Source: Lachnoclostridium sp. An169
GTDB lineage: Bacteria; Bacillota; Clostridia; Lachnospirales; Lachnospiraceae
NCBI RefSeq assembly: GCF_002160525.1
Contig: NZ_NFKT01000002.1
Span: forward strand, 62,001-126,000
Direction of reading: 5' to 3'
DNA: 64,000 nucleotides
Shown here in pieces: positions 55,101 through 62,882 of this stretch. The notes beneath the pieces were generated by a model that saw nothing but the letters and a program-made list of their open reading frames with translations, did not search any database and was not told the DNA's origin. Made by a program: the position numbers and the translations under genes. The first letter of the stretch is position 1, and each line of letters opens with the position of its first letter.

Positions 55101-56272
55101 TTTACTCCCTGGATTCGGATTCCTACAGTTCCATGGGGGCACTGTCCCTGGATGTGCCGGACTTTTCCATGCTCAACAGCAACTTCGGTTTTGAGTACGG
55201 GAGAAAGTTCCTCCTTTATATTTCCGAGTCGCTCACCAGTGTATTTGGCAGAGGCTTCATCTTCCGGACCTGGGATGCGGAGTTCGTCGTGCTCTTCCCG
55301 AATACGATTCAGGAAGTGTTTATCGGACGGTGCACCCGGCTGCGCACGATGATCCAGAGAAGGTATCCGAGACAGGTCAGAATCGGCTATGTCTGGGCGG
55401 ATGGAATCTTCTCGGCGAGAAATCTTGTCCGTGAGGCACAGGCTGTCATGCGCAGCGAGAATACGAGAGTGGCGGATCCGGCAGGAGGAATGCTGCATGT
55501 GGAGAAGAAAACCGCCGCGGCGGAAATCTCGGGGAGTCACTTTATGCCGTATTTTCAGCCCAAGATCGATATGCGCAGCGGCGCGCTGATCGGGGCGGAG
55601 GCGCTGGCGCGGGGAGTTGATGAGTCAGGGAATATCGTACTTCCGGCTCAGTTTATTGATGTGCTGGAACAGAGCGGTTCCATCCGGGAGCTGGATCTGC
55701 TGATGCTGGAGCAGGTGCTCAGGCAGCTGCATGACTGGAAAGAGGCGGGGATGCCGCAGGTGAAAGTATCCATAAACATATCCAGGATTACCCTTTTCAA
55801 TCCTACGTCCCTTGCCTCGGTGCTGGCCATACAGAGCCGTTACCCCGAGATCCCTCCGGAGCAGATCGAACTGGAGATTACGGAGACGGCAGGAGATATG
55901 GAGAAAGCGACTCTTGCCTGTATCGTGGACAATTTCCGGGAGTGCGGGATCGGCTTTGAACTGGATGATTTCGGCTCCGGATATGCGAATATTTCTGTTT
56001 TCAGCAATATCCGGTTTAATGCAATCAAACTGGACAGGACGATTATAAACGACCTGCCGGGAAATGAAATCAGTAACATGCTTGTGGAGAATATTGTGCA
56101 GATCTGCAATGATTTCGGGATGGAGTGCGTTGCGGAAGGTGTGGAGACGCCGCAGCAGGCAGAGGCGCTTCTGAATGCGGGATGTTTCTGCGGACAGGGA
56201 TACTATTATGCGGCGCCCCTTCCGGCATGTGAGTTTGAAAAACGCTACCTGAAGCAGAATATGAACAGGTAA
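52190..56272 (+). CDS. multi-domain c-di-GMP phosphodiesterase: EAL with three degenerate GGDEF, PAS and GAF domains
   Basis: A 1360-residue soluble protein. Domain order (approximate residues): degenerate GGDEF (30-185, motif GRDEF at 100-104), PAS-type sensor domains (205-585), a second GGDEF-like domain with no motif (600-750, YRPDTLLAFF), a GAF-like domain (790-930), a third GGDEF-like domain (935-1090, TWDAEF) and a C-terminal EAL domain (1105-1355). The EAL signature appears complete: GAEALAR, ELEITETA, DDFGSGYANI, KLDRTII, AEGVETPQQAEAL, GYYYA. It should hydrolyse c-di-GMP under sensory control, with the dead cyclase domains as regulatory GTP or dimer modules. Start ATG 52190, or 52193. 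Confidence 0.9.
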   Translation: MMGNTEPDPEKRHTTGKGKVSKYRHKYTELINGERARKYIDWHLEKMSEEDRCAMFMIDLDNMPEVNERLGYREEEHVEQCACQTLSALFKATDVVSRIGRDEFLVFVKGIFTEKDIERKAEQLCSMMHYEAGTDPVIQVTASVGVYLAEGGSFTFEKLFGQAAAALYEAKNNGRRSYHLLTNADEMRDRALRATSGAISVHTLLEYLDGGVGLIEVGPALRLIYANQGFCQMLGTTQEELRLPCGLKEIGIHPDYEADYEQLIRKSADKEGISDHIHRISRRGSSERASDWIWRHVRIARVAYPGSRYPVMLEMSTDISELIRKERQLRESNERLRVAFRQTPHMMWEVDLENRTYNTFNVDEQCCRQDTVIGDFPWSFIERGIIHPDSAADFSAFADQLMAGKDAGSGNFIIRDRASRCYGWVALSYRMTYDPDGRPVKAVGIQSKLPDLSGIGSAMFPRRALPEILRHTLLIRVKANLTADYVEEIWINGMDQTAWTWGKTYTEVMHFEKNHMFLKSQGMDFEERFRRERLLEDMKKGEVWSSSEYRRVDSGGNIRWMEDMVNLVQEPKTQDVYMFACFCDNQQRHDRERMTGRKPERDPQTGICTAQSLKNMAECLIRNRIEAECALAMIRFVGGPWPGSGEEGEREKKSRRFLATVLATALGMDCIVGEYRPDTLLAFFPAPGSRFDLKKRIEDAFAYIRTCMGDIYGVEMSRFVAGAVVEPVERADYDILVIRAGYLCEMWKNSAMDTVAFPGEEEDWAWAGLRKESADSGIEVQEDEMERRLTREEQGVAFHCVTDMLTARSLEASMLNALRCIGEYYQAARTYILSLEEDGRTVSMLYEWTNKGRQSIQHILTGVGMEEIPLLGKCLRQEKPVFMECPAAPEDLKRSGAWRFFVFPLQRENTVKGFLCIENAQEHCREAALLGTLIPYIAGERKRFESLAAQTGAGQDALTSLPNLSSYMDVVYSLDSDSYSSMGALSLDVPDFSMLNSNFGFEYGRKFLLYISESLTSVFGRGFIFRTWDAEFVVLFPNTIQEVFIGRCTRLRTMIQRRYPRQVRIGYVWADGIFSARNLVREAQAVMRSENTRVADPAGGMLHVEKKTAAAEISGSHFMPYFQPKIDMRSGALIGAEALARGVDESGNIVLPAQFIDVLEQSGSIRELDLLMLEQVLRQLHDWKEAGMPQVKVSINISRITLFNPTSLASVLAIQSRYPEIPPEQIELEITETAGDMEKATLACIVDNFRECGIGFELDDFGSGYANISVFSNIRFNAIKLDRTIINDLPGNEISNMLVENIVQICNDFGMECVAEGVETPQQAEALLNAGCFCGQGYYYAAPLPACEFEKRYLKQNMNR

Positions 56273-56304
56273 ATCAATGCGAGAACGAGGAGGTACTGTT
56301 TAAG

Positions 56305-58827
56305 ATGACAGAAAGAAAAAGTACAAATGAAACATCGGAAGAAGTTTCAAAGAATTCCCCGCTCATAGTCGGTATCGGCGCTTCGGCAGGAGGCCTTGAG
56401 GCGCTGCAGCAGTTTTTCCAGCATATGCCCGGAAACAGCGGTTTGAGTTTTGTCGTGATCCAGCATCTCTCCCCGGATTACAAGAGCCTTATGGCGGACA
56501 TCCTGGGAAAACATACGGAGATGCAGGTGATGCAGGCGGAAAACGAGATGGAGATCCTGCCGGACAATGTTTACCTCATACCTCCGAAAAAGAATATGAC
56601 GATCCGGAACGGAAGGCTCATTCTGACAGATTTCGTCCAGGGGACGCTCAACCATCCGATCGATGTGTTCTTCACCTCCCTTGCGAAAGAGCAGAATGAC
56701 CGGTCTATTGCCGTGGTGCTCTCCGGGACGGGATCCGACGGTACGAGCGGCGTCAAGGCCGTAAAGGAGAAGGGCGGTCTGGTTATCGTACAGAGCCCGG
56801 AGACGGCGAAATTTGACGGGATGCCGAGAAGCGCGATCAATACGGGGCTTGCTGATTTTATTCTTTCGCCGGATGAGATCGTGGACGAGATCCTGAATTT
56901 CTCCCATTACCCCACACTTCTGAGACCTCAGGAGAAGGATGTGCTTTTCTCGGATGAGGAGACTTTCCCGCGGATCTACGCCATTCTTAAGAAAGCAAGC
57001 GGGATCGATTTTACAAATTACAAGAGAACCACCGTGCTGCGCAGAATCGAGCGGCGCATGGTGGTCACCCACAAGCCGAGCCTGGCAGAGTATGTGGAAT
57101 TTCTCTCAGGAGATGCGGATGAGGCTTCGATTCTGGTCAAGGAGATTCTGATCGGTGTGACCAATTTCTTCCGGGATCCGTCGTTTTTTGAAAAACTGAA
57201 GCAGAAAGTGATCTACAGGATCGTGGAACGGGCGGGGGAGAACGAGCCTGTGCGCGTGTGGAGCGCAGGCTGTTCCACCGGTGAGGAGGCGTATTCCCTG
57301 GCAATTCTGTTCCGGGAAGTCCTGGATGAGCTGGGCGTTCAGCGGGACGTCAAGATCTTTGCCACCGATGTTGACACAAAAGCGATCGAGCAGGCGGGAA
57401 AAGGAGTGTTTACGGAGAGTATTCTCGATGATGTCTCCAGTGAGAGACTGGCGAAGTTTTTCACCAAGAAGAATGATCAGTATACGATTTCCAAGGAGAT
57501 CCGCAGGATGATCATCTTCGCGCCCCACAATATGCTCTCCGATCCGCCCTTCGGCAAGCTGGACCTGATCAGCTGCCGGAATGTGATGATCTATTTTCAG
57601 CCGGTGCTCCAGAGGGCGCTGTTCGGTATCTTCCATTCCGCGCTGAAAGACGGAGGATACCTCTTCCTCGGAAAGAGCGAGACTGCGGGAGAGTACTCGG
57701 CGGTATTTACGCCGGTCTGCAATGCAGAAAAAATATATGTACATAAAGGAGAGGGGAAAGTGGACGAATTTGCGCCGATCGCGTTTAATATACCGAATGT
57801 CCAGAATGTGTCACCCAGAATAAGCAGCGTTCTTGACAGGGAGTCCGGGGATTATACACTGGAGAGCACATACGTGCATTTCCTGGAGAACTTTCTTCCT
57901 GCATCGGTGGTGGTGAATGAGGCAAACAATGTAATCCATTTCTTCGGGAATTATCAGGATTATCTCACCATCGCACCGGGCAAGGCGACGTTTAACTTTT
58001 TCAGCCTGATCAACCAGGATCTGAGCCTGGTGGCATCCACGGCGCTGAACCGCTGCCGGACAGAACATAACACAGTCACCTATACCGGAATCACCGTGGA
58101 CTGTCCGTCGGGACGCAGGACCATTAATCTGACAGTCAGCCCCGTGCCGGGGAAAAACAGGGAGGATACAGGACTTATTGCCGTTCTTTTCGCGGAGCAT
58201 GACACGGAAGATCCCGGCGGAGTGACAGAGAAGTATGATGTAGATACGACGGCAGCCAGAAGAATCGCGGATCTGGAGCAGGAGCTTCATGAATCACAGA
58301 ATGACCTGAAATCGACCATCGGCGAGCTTGAGACGGTGAACGAGGAGCTTCAGGCAGCCAACGAGGAGCTCCTGACCGCCAATGAAGAACTCCAGAGTTC
58401 CAATGAGGAGCTGCAGTCAGTGAACGAGGAACTGTACACGGTGAATACCGAGTATCAGCAGAAACTGGATGAACTGACCATGCTGACCAATGACTTGTCC
58501 AACTTCCTCTCCTCCACAATGATCGGAATTCTGTTCGTGGACAGCGCATTGAATATCCGCAAATTTACGGAGTATGTGGGACGGGAGTTCCAGCTTATGG
58601 ACCATGATGTGGGACGTTCCCTGCAGATCTTTGCCCACAGCTTCCCGGATGAGGACATCATAAAAGATGCAAAGGAAGTGCTCAAGGACCTGGTTCCGAT
58701 CGACCGGGAAGTGACAGCCATGAACGGCAGGTATTACACACTGCGTATTGCACCCTACCGGACTACGGAGAACAGCATCCGGGGACTGGTCATCACCATT
58801 ATAGACAGCCTAGGAGCGAAAGCGTAG
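56305..58827 (+). CDS. CheB-CheR fusion: methylesterase/methyltransferase with PAS domain
   Basis: An 840-residue fusion. CheB catalytic domain (18-200): S27 in GIGASAGG, H54 in VIQHLSP, D145 in GTGSDGTSG. CheR domain (about 215-480): SAM loop SAGCSTGEEAYSLA and SCRNVMIYFQP. Then a PAS-like region (about 515-620), a long coiled coil with ELQxxNEEL repeats (about 640-715) and a C-terminal PAS domain (about 720-835). The receiver domain of classic CheB is absent, and no chemoreceptor or cheA lies nearby. Such fusions (COG2201+COG1352) are thought to signal through their PAS and coiled-coil parts. It starts 32 bases after the EAL gene, probably in the same transcript. Confidence 0.93.
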   Translation: MTERKSTNETSEEVSKNSPLIVGIGASAGGLEALQQFFQHMPGNSGLSFVVIQHLSPDYKSLMADILGKHTEMQVMQAENEMEILPDNVYLIPPKKNMTIRNGRLILTDFVQGTLNHPIDVFFTSLAKEQNDRSIAVVLSGTGSDGTSGVKAVKEKGGLVIVQSPETAKFDGMPRSAINTGLADFILSPDEIVDEILNFSHYPTLLRPQEKDVLFSDEETFPRIYAILKKASGIDFTNYKRTTVLRRIERRMVVTHKPSLAEYVEFLSGDADEASILVKEILIGVTNFFRDPSFFEKLKQKVIYRIVERAGENEPVRVWSAGCSTGEEAYSLAILFREVLDELGVQRDVKIFATDVDTKAIEQAGKGVFTESILDDVSSERLAKFFTKKNDQYTISKEIRRMIIFAPHNMLSDPPFGKLDLISCRNVMIYFQPVLQRALFGIFHSALKDGGYLFLGKSETAGEYSAVFTPVCNAEKIYVHKGEGKVDEFAPIAFNIPNVQNVSPRISSVLDRESGDYTLESTYVHFLENFLPASVVVNEANNVIHFFGNYQDYLTIAPGKATFNFFSLINQDLSLVASTALNRCRTEHNTVTYTGITVDCPSGRRTINLTVSPVPGKNREDTGLIAVLFAEHDTEDPGGVTEKYDVDTTAARRIADLEQELHESQNDLKSTIGELETVNEELQAANEELLTANEELQSSNEELQSVNEELYTVNTEYQQKLDELTMLTNDLSNFLSSTMIGILFVDSALNIRKFTEYVGREFQLMDHDVGRSLQIFAHSFPDEDIIKDAKEVLKDLVPIDREVTAMNGRYYTLRIAPYRTTENSIRGLVITIIDSLGAKA

Positions 58828-58881
58828 GACTTTCGCTGCGGGAGCGGACCCTCCGATGTCGAACTTGTTGGAGAAAATTAC

Positions 58882-58910
58882 TTGTATTTTCCCGGCAATA
58901 GTGCTATACT
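58882..58910 (+). promoter_or_regulatory. promoter of tRNA-Ala
   Basis: TTGTAT (58882-58887) and TATACT (58905-58910), 17-base spacing, ending nine bases before the tRNA 5' end. Confidence 0.75.
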
Positions 58911-58919
58911 CTTTTCCAT

Positions 58920-58992
58920 GGGGTATTAGCGCAGCTGGGAGCGCGCCACATTCGCATTGTGGAGGCCACGGGTTCGAATCCCGTATACTCCA
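58920..58992 (+). tRNA. tRNA-Ala (anticodon CGC)
   Basis: A 73-base cloverleaf. Acceptor GGGGTAT pairs with ATACTCC with the alanine identity pair G3-U70. The D-arm is GCGCAGCTGGGAGCGC, the anticodon loop is TTCGCAT (CGC), and the T-loop is GGTTCGAATCC. The discriminator is A, and CCA is not encoded. It reads GCG codons. It has its own promoter and terminator within the signalling gene block. Confidence 0.96.
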
Positions 58993-59004
58993 TAGGATTT
59001 TATA

Positions 59005-59038
59005 CAGCCGGGGAAGGCATTTCTCCGGCTGTTTTTTT
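59005..59038 (+). terminator. intrinsic terminator of tRNA-Ala
   Basis: CAGCCGGGGA pairs with TCTCCGGCTG (one wobble and mismatch) followed by seven T (59032-59038). Confidence 0.85.
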
Positions 59039-59048
59039 GACCGGGAAA

Positions 59049-59077
59049 TTTCCGGTTGAATATAATTTATCCGGAAA
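59049..59077. promoter_or_regulatory. inverted repeat over the histidine kinase promoter (candidate operator)
   Basis: TTTCCGG (59049-59055) and CCGGAAA (59071-59077) form an inverted repeat, centres 22 bases apart, flanking the -35 and inside the spacer. A third near-copy, CCGGGAAA, lies at 59041-59048 and forms GGAAATTTCC (59044-59053). Confidence 0.45.
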
Positions 59078-59084
59078 CTATAAT
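59056..59084 (+). promoter_or_regulatory. sigma-A promoter of the hybrid histidine kinase
   Basis: TTGAAT (59056-59061) and a perfect TATAAT (59079-59084) at 17-base spacing, the same hexamers and spacing as the promoter at 52111. Confidence 0.7.
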
Positions 59085-59144
59085 GTTATAGAGAAAAATT
59101 CTCCATACGGATATAAAAGAAAACGAAAGCGGAAAGTAGAAAAC

Positions 59145-61685
59145 ATGGAAAAGAAACGAAGAAAAAGCTATCTTTTTCTGATCCTGTCCATCCTGATCAT
59201 AAGCATTTTCATTCCCTATGCGGCTTCAAGGATGTATCAGGCTGTTATCGAAAATGTACAGACGGCAGGCGATGAAAGAGCGCATGTATACGGGCTGAAT
59301 GAAGTGATTACAGTCCGCAGATATGAGACGGTTCTGGAGGCGATGGAGTATCAGCTGAGACCGGAGAACAGGACGGAAGACTGCTCGGCGATGATCCGGG
59401 ATTACCTCGCATTCGCCATGGATACCATGGATCTCGGCGAGATTGATCTGTATGCGGTAATAGACGGAGGGATCTATGCAGCGCTGGAGTGGGAAGGCAG
59501 GGAGAATTTCAATCCGGAAAATGCAGAGTGGTATCAGAAGGCGATGGCTGCAGACGGAGATATTATTTATACAGATGTATATGAGGATGTAAGGCTTAAA
59601 AGGGATGTGGTGACACTTGCAATGAAGATCCGGGGAACGGATGATGTTGTTGCGGTGGATATATATCCGGCACATGAAGCGGAGATGAAGGGCGAACAGG
59701 ATGCGCCGGAAGGAACGAACTACTATATCTGTGACTCTGTAGGAACGCTTCTGTCATACAGCCTGACAGAGCTGAACTATGAGGAACTGCAGGAGCGGTT
59801 TGACGGGGTATTCCGTGAGATCATAGAGAATGTACAGGGGAAAAGTGATTCGCGCATCATCGGCGTGGACGGTCTGGAGCGGGGGGCTTACTATTACAGA
59901 CTGGACTCCGGATGGTATGCAGTTGTTACGATCCCCTATGAGGCACTTTGGGAACCGTATGCTGAGGCGTGGAAGATATTTATCGGCGTCATCACGGTAT
60001 TCGTCCTGACGGTAATTCTGTTTGCAGTTACGGATTTCCGGACAAGCCGCAAAGCTGCCGTCTACAATGAGATTATCGGAGTCCTGGGAAATTCCTACTA
60101 TGCCCTTTACCAGATCGACCTGCGCGCAGACCGGTATTACATGATGAAAGGCTCTGATTATGTCAGGGTCAAGATCCCGAGAAAAGGAAACTACAGCGAG
60201 CTCCTGGCCGTGATGCGGGAAGTGATCCGGGAAGACGATTACGGGGAGTTCTGCCGGGTGTTTTCCTCGGAAGGCATGGAGAAACTGGTGAAGCGCAGAG
60301 TGCGGGATTTCGGCGGTGATTTTAAGAGAAAGTTCAACGGGGAATACCGCTGGGTACATGTGCAGATGCTGTATGATGAATCTCTGCAGAAAGGCACTGT
60401 AGTTCTTGCCTTCCGGGATGTCAATGAGGCGAAGGAACAGGACCTCTCCCGTCTGGAACTGCTGAAGAATTCTCTGGAAGCCGCGGACAATATGGCGAAG
60501 AGCAAAAACATATTTTTCTCCCAGATGTCCCATGACATGAGGACGCCCCTCAACGGGATCATCGGTCTGACAGACCTTGCGGAGAACAATGTGGATGATC
60601 CTTCCGAAATCAGGGATACGCTGGGGAAAATCAGGCGCCTGGGGAAACAGCTCCTGGAACTGATCAACGATATCCTTGACATGTCGCGGATTGAAGCGGG
60701 AAAACTGGAACTGCGCAGCGAGAGCTTTGACCTGAAGAAAAATCTGGAAGATCTCGTTTCCCTGTACCGTTCCCAGATTGAAGCGGAAGGGAAAAGACTC
60801 ATTGTGAAGTTTGAATTTGAGGACACGGAAGTTGTGGGCGACTGGGGAAAACTCCAGCAGATACTGAACAATATCCTCTCCAATGCCTTCAAGTTCACCG
60901 GGCGGGACGGAGTGATCGAGCTGGATGTAGGCGAGATCCGCGATACGAACAGCCAGTTCAGAAAATACTGTTTCCGGATCCGGGATAATGGAGCCGGGAT
61001 GAGCCGGGAATTCCTGGACAAACTGTTTGTTCCCTTTGAGAGGGAAGTCCAGTTTGGCGCGGCTAAAGTGGCGGGGACAGGACTGGGCATGCCGATTGTC
61101 CGGGAACTGGTGCAGAAGATGGATGGAACGATTGCGGTGGAGAGCGCGCTAGGAGAGGGAAGTCTGTTTGAAATTACGATTCCTTTCCGCGTCAGCGGCG
61201 GAAAAACCGGCGGCAGTTCCGAAATACACGAGGAACGCGGCCCTGCCGGAGAGTCCGGAGAGGGAGAGACACAGATCCTTGCGGGAAAAAGGATCCTTGT
61301 GGCGGAGGACAATACGATCAACATGGAGATCATGACAGAGATGCTCGGCTCCTTCGGTGCAGAGACCGCTTCCGCCTGGGATGGAAGACAGGCGGTAGAA
61401 CTGTATGAGGCCCAGGAACCGGGGTATTTTGACCTGATTCTGCTGGATATGCAGATGCCTGTGATGGACGGATGCGAGGCGGCTGTGGCAATCCGCAGGG
61501 CAAGACGTCCGGATTCACGGAGGATCCCCATCATTGCGGTGACGGCCAATGCATTTGCCGAGGATATTGCACTTACGAAGAAAGCGGGAATGAATGCACA
61601 TATTTCGAAACCGATTGATTTCCGTATATTGAAAGATACAATGGAAAAACTGATTCTTGAAAGACAGGACAGAGCGGAGGAGTAA
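59145..61685 (+). CDS. hybrid sensor histidine kinase/response regulator
   Basis: An 846-residue membrane sensor. TM1 (8-28), an extracellular Cache-like sensor (about 35-275, WYQKAMAADGDIIYTDVYED), TM2 (277-297), a PAS-like domain (310-430), HisKA with H463 in SQMSHDMRTPLNGI, HATPase with the N, G1 and G2 boxes (LQQILNNILSNAFKFT, DNGAGM, GTGLGMPIV), a Gly/Ser/Glu linker and a C-terminal REC domain (VAEDN, phosphoacceptor Asp in LLDMQMP). The ATG at 59145 fits the basic pre-TM start. The frame is open further upstream but that part overlaps the tRNA and promoter. The REC-HD-GYP gene follows immediately. Confidence 0.92.
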   Translation: MEKKRRKSYLFLILSILIISIFIPYAASRMYQAVIENVQTAGDERAHVYGLNEVITVRRYETVLEAMEYQLRPENRTEDCSAMIRDYLAFAMDTMDLGEIDLYAVIDGGIYAALEWEGRENFNPENAEWYQKAMAADGDIIYTDVYEDVRLKRDVVTLAMKIRGTDDVVAVDIYPAHEAEMKGEQDAPEGTNYYICDSVGTLLSYSLTELNYEELQERFDGVFREIIENVQGKSDSRIIGVDGLERGAYYYRLDSGWYAVVTIPYEALWEPYAEAWKIFIGVITVFVLTVILFAVTDFRTSRKAAVYNEIIGVLGNSYYALYQIDLRADRYYMMKGSDYVRVKIPRKGNYSELLAVMREVIREDDYGEFCRVFSSEGMEKLVKRRVRDFGGDFKRKFNGEYRWVHVQMLYDESLQKGTVVLAFRDVNEAKEQDLSRLELLKNSLEAADNMAKSKNIFFSQMSHDMRTPLNGIIGLTDLAENNVDDPSEIRDTLGKIRRLGKQLLELINDILDMSRIEAGKLELRSESFDLKKNLEDLVSLYRSQIEAEGKRLIVKFEFEDTEVVGDWGKLQQILNNILSNAFKFTGRDGVIELDVGEIRDTNSQFRKYCFRIRDNGAGMSREFLDKLFVPFEREVQFGAAKVAGTGLGMPIVRELVQKMDGTIAVESALGEGSLFEITIPFRVSGGKTGGSSEIHEERGPAGESGEGETQILAGKRILVAEDNTINMEIMTEMLGSFGAETASAWDGRQAVELYEAQEPGYFDLILLDMQMPVMDGCEAAVAIRRARRPDSRRIPIIAVTANAFAEDIALTKKAGMNAHISKPIDFRILKDTMEKLILERQDRAEE

Positions 61686-61686
61686 A

Positions 61687-62778
61687 ATGACAGGAAACCG
61701 TAGGGCAGACGAGAGTGAAAGCAAGATGCAGAATACGATTCTTATCATAGACGATGATGAAATCAACCGGGCGATCCTGGAGAATATATTTCTCTCAGGT
61801 TACCGGGTGACTGAGGCAGAAAACGGAAAGGAAGGGCTGCAGATCCTTGATGAAAACAGAGACAGCATATGTGCGGTTCTTCTCGATGTGGTCATGCCGG
61901 TGATGGACGGAATGGAAGTCCTGAGGAAAATCAATGAGAAAAGCCTGCAGAATGAGATCCCGGTCTTTCTCATTACAGCGGAGGCAGATGACAGTATCCT
62001 GAAGGATGCGTATGAACTCGGAGTGATGGACGTAATCCGTAAACCGGTCGTCCCCTACGTGGTCAGACGTCGAATCGATTCGGTTATTGAATTGTACCGT
62101 GCAAGGCAGAGACTCAGCAGCAAGGTGGAGGAGCAGCAGGCGGAGCTCCTTTCCCAGGCACGCAAGATCATTCAGCTCAACATGGATATGGTGGAATCCC
62201 TTGCGACTGCAATCGAGTTCCGGAGCGGCGAGTCGGGAGACCATGTCCATCGGATCCGGGACATTACGGGATATCTTCTGAGAAATACTCCTCTGGGAGA
62301 AGGGCTTGACGAGGAAAATATCCGCGAGATCGCAATGGCTGCCGTCATGCATGACGTGGGGAAAATCGCGATTCCGGATGCGATCCTGAACAAACCGGGG
62401 CGCCTGACGGCAGAGGAGTTTGAAGTGATGAAAACGCATACGACGCAGGGAGCGGAGCTCCTGAAGAAGATCCCCCATATCATGGACAACCGGATGTTCC
62501 AGTACGCCTATGACATCGCAAAACACCACCATGAGCGGTGGGACGGAAGAGGATATCCGGACGGACTGAAAGGGGATGAGATCTCTCTGTGGGCACAGAT
62601 CGTATCCCTGGCGGATGTGTATGACGCTCTTGTGAGCAGGCGGGTTTATAAAGGCGCCATTGAGGCGGGAGAGGCCCTCCGCATGATAAGAGACGGAGAG
62701 TGCGGGGCTTTCAATCCGAGGCTGCTGGAGTGTTTCTTCTCGGCGGAAAAGCCGCTTCGCCGCCTCTACCAGAGCTGA
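61687..62778 (+). CDS. response regulator with HD-GYP domain (c-di-GMP phosphodiesterase)
   Basis: A 363-residue protein. REC domain (15-135) with IDDDE and phosphoacceptor D67 (LLDVVMP), a helical linker, and an HD-GYP domain (about 165-360) with MHDVGKIAIPDAIL (HD at 222-223), KHHHERWDGRGYPDG (GYP at 289-291) and LADVYDAL. The metal ligands look intact, so it should hydrolyse c-di-GMP to GMP when phosphorylated. One base separates its ATG from the kinase stop, with a GGAGGAG ribosome site inside the kinase gene, indicating a cognate pair. Confidence 0.94.
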   Translation: MTGNRRADESESKMQNTILIIDDDEINRAILENIFLSGYRVTEAENGKEGLQILDENRDSICAVLLDVVMPVMDGMEVLRKINEKSLQNEIPVFLITAEADDSILKDAYELGVMDVIRKPVVPYVVRRRIDSVIELYRARQRLSSKVEEQQAELLSQARKIIQLNMDMVESLATAIEFRSGESGDHVHRIRDITGYLLRNTPLGEGLDEENIREIAMAAVMHDVGKIAIPDAILNKPGRLTAEEFEVMKTHTTQGAELLKKIPHIMDNRMFQYAYDIAKHHHERWDGRGYPDGLKGDEISLWAQIVSLADVYDALVSRRVYKGAIEAGEALRMIRDGECGAFNPRLLECFFSAEKPLRRLYQS

Positions 62779-62835
62779 CGGAACTCTTTGACGGAAAACT
62801 GACAAAGCTCTTTGATTATCAGAAATATTAGAAAA

Positions 62836-62866
62836 GCCCGGCTGTTGAAGAAATAGGAAGCCGGGC
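62836..62866 (+). other. hairpin without T-run between HD-GYP and GGDEF genes
   Basis: GCCCGGC (62836-62842) and GCCGGGC (62860-62866) are perfectly complementary with a 17-base loop. No T-run follows. It lies 16 bases before the diguanylate cyclase start and may affect its translation or mRNA stability. Confidence 0.45.
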
Positions 62867-62882
62867 GGGAAGGACGAGTCAG

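Noticed and set aside
58815..58837. Hairpin AGCGAAAG/CTTTCGCT as terminator of the CheB-CheR gene
   Set aside because: The stem is perfect but no T-run follows, so intrinsic termination is not supported.
58959..59144. Extended N-terminus of the histidine kinase starting inside the tRNA-Ala gene
   Set aside because: That stretch contains the tRNA, its terminator and the kinase promoter; the ATG at 59145 starts with the expected basic residues before the first membrane helix.
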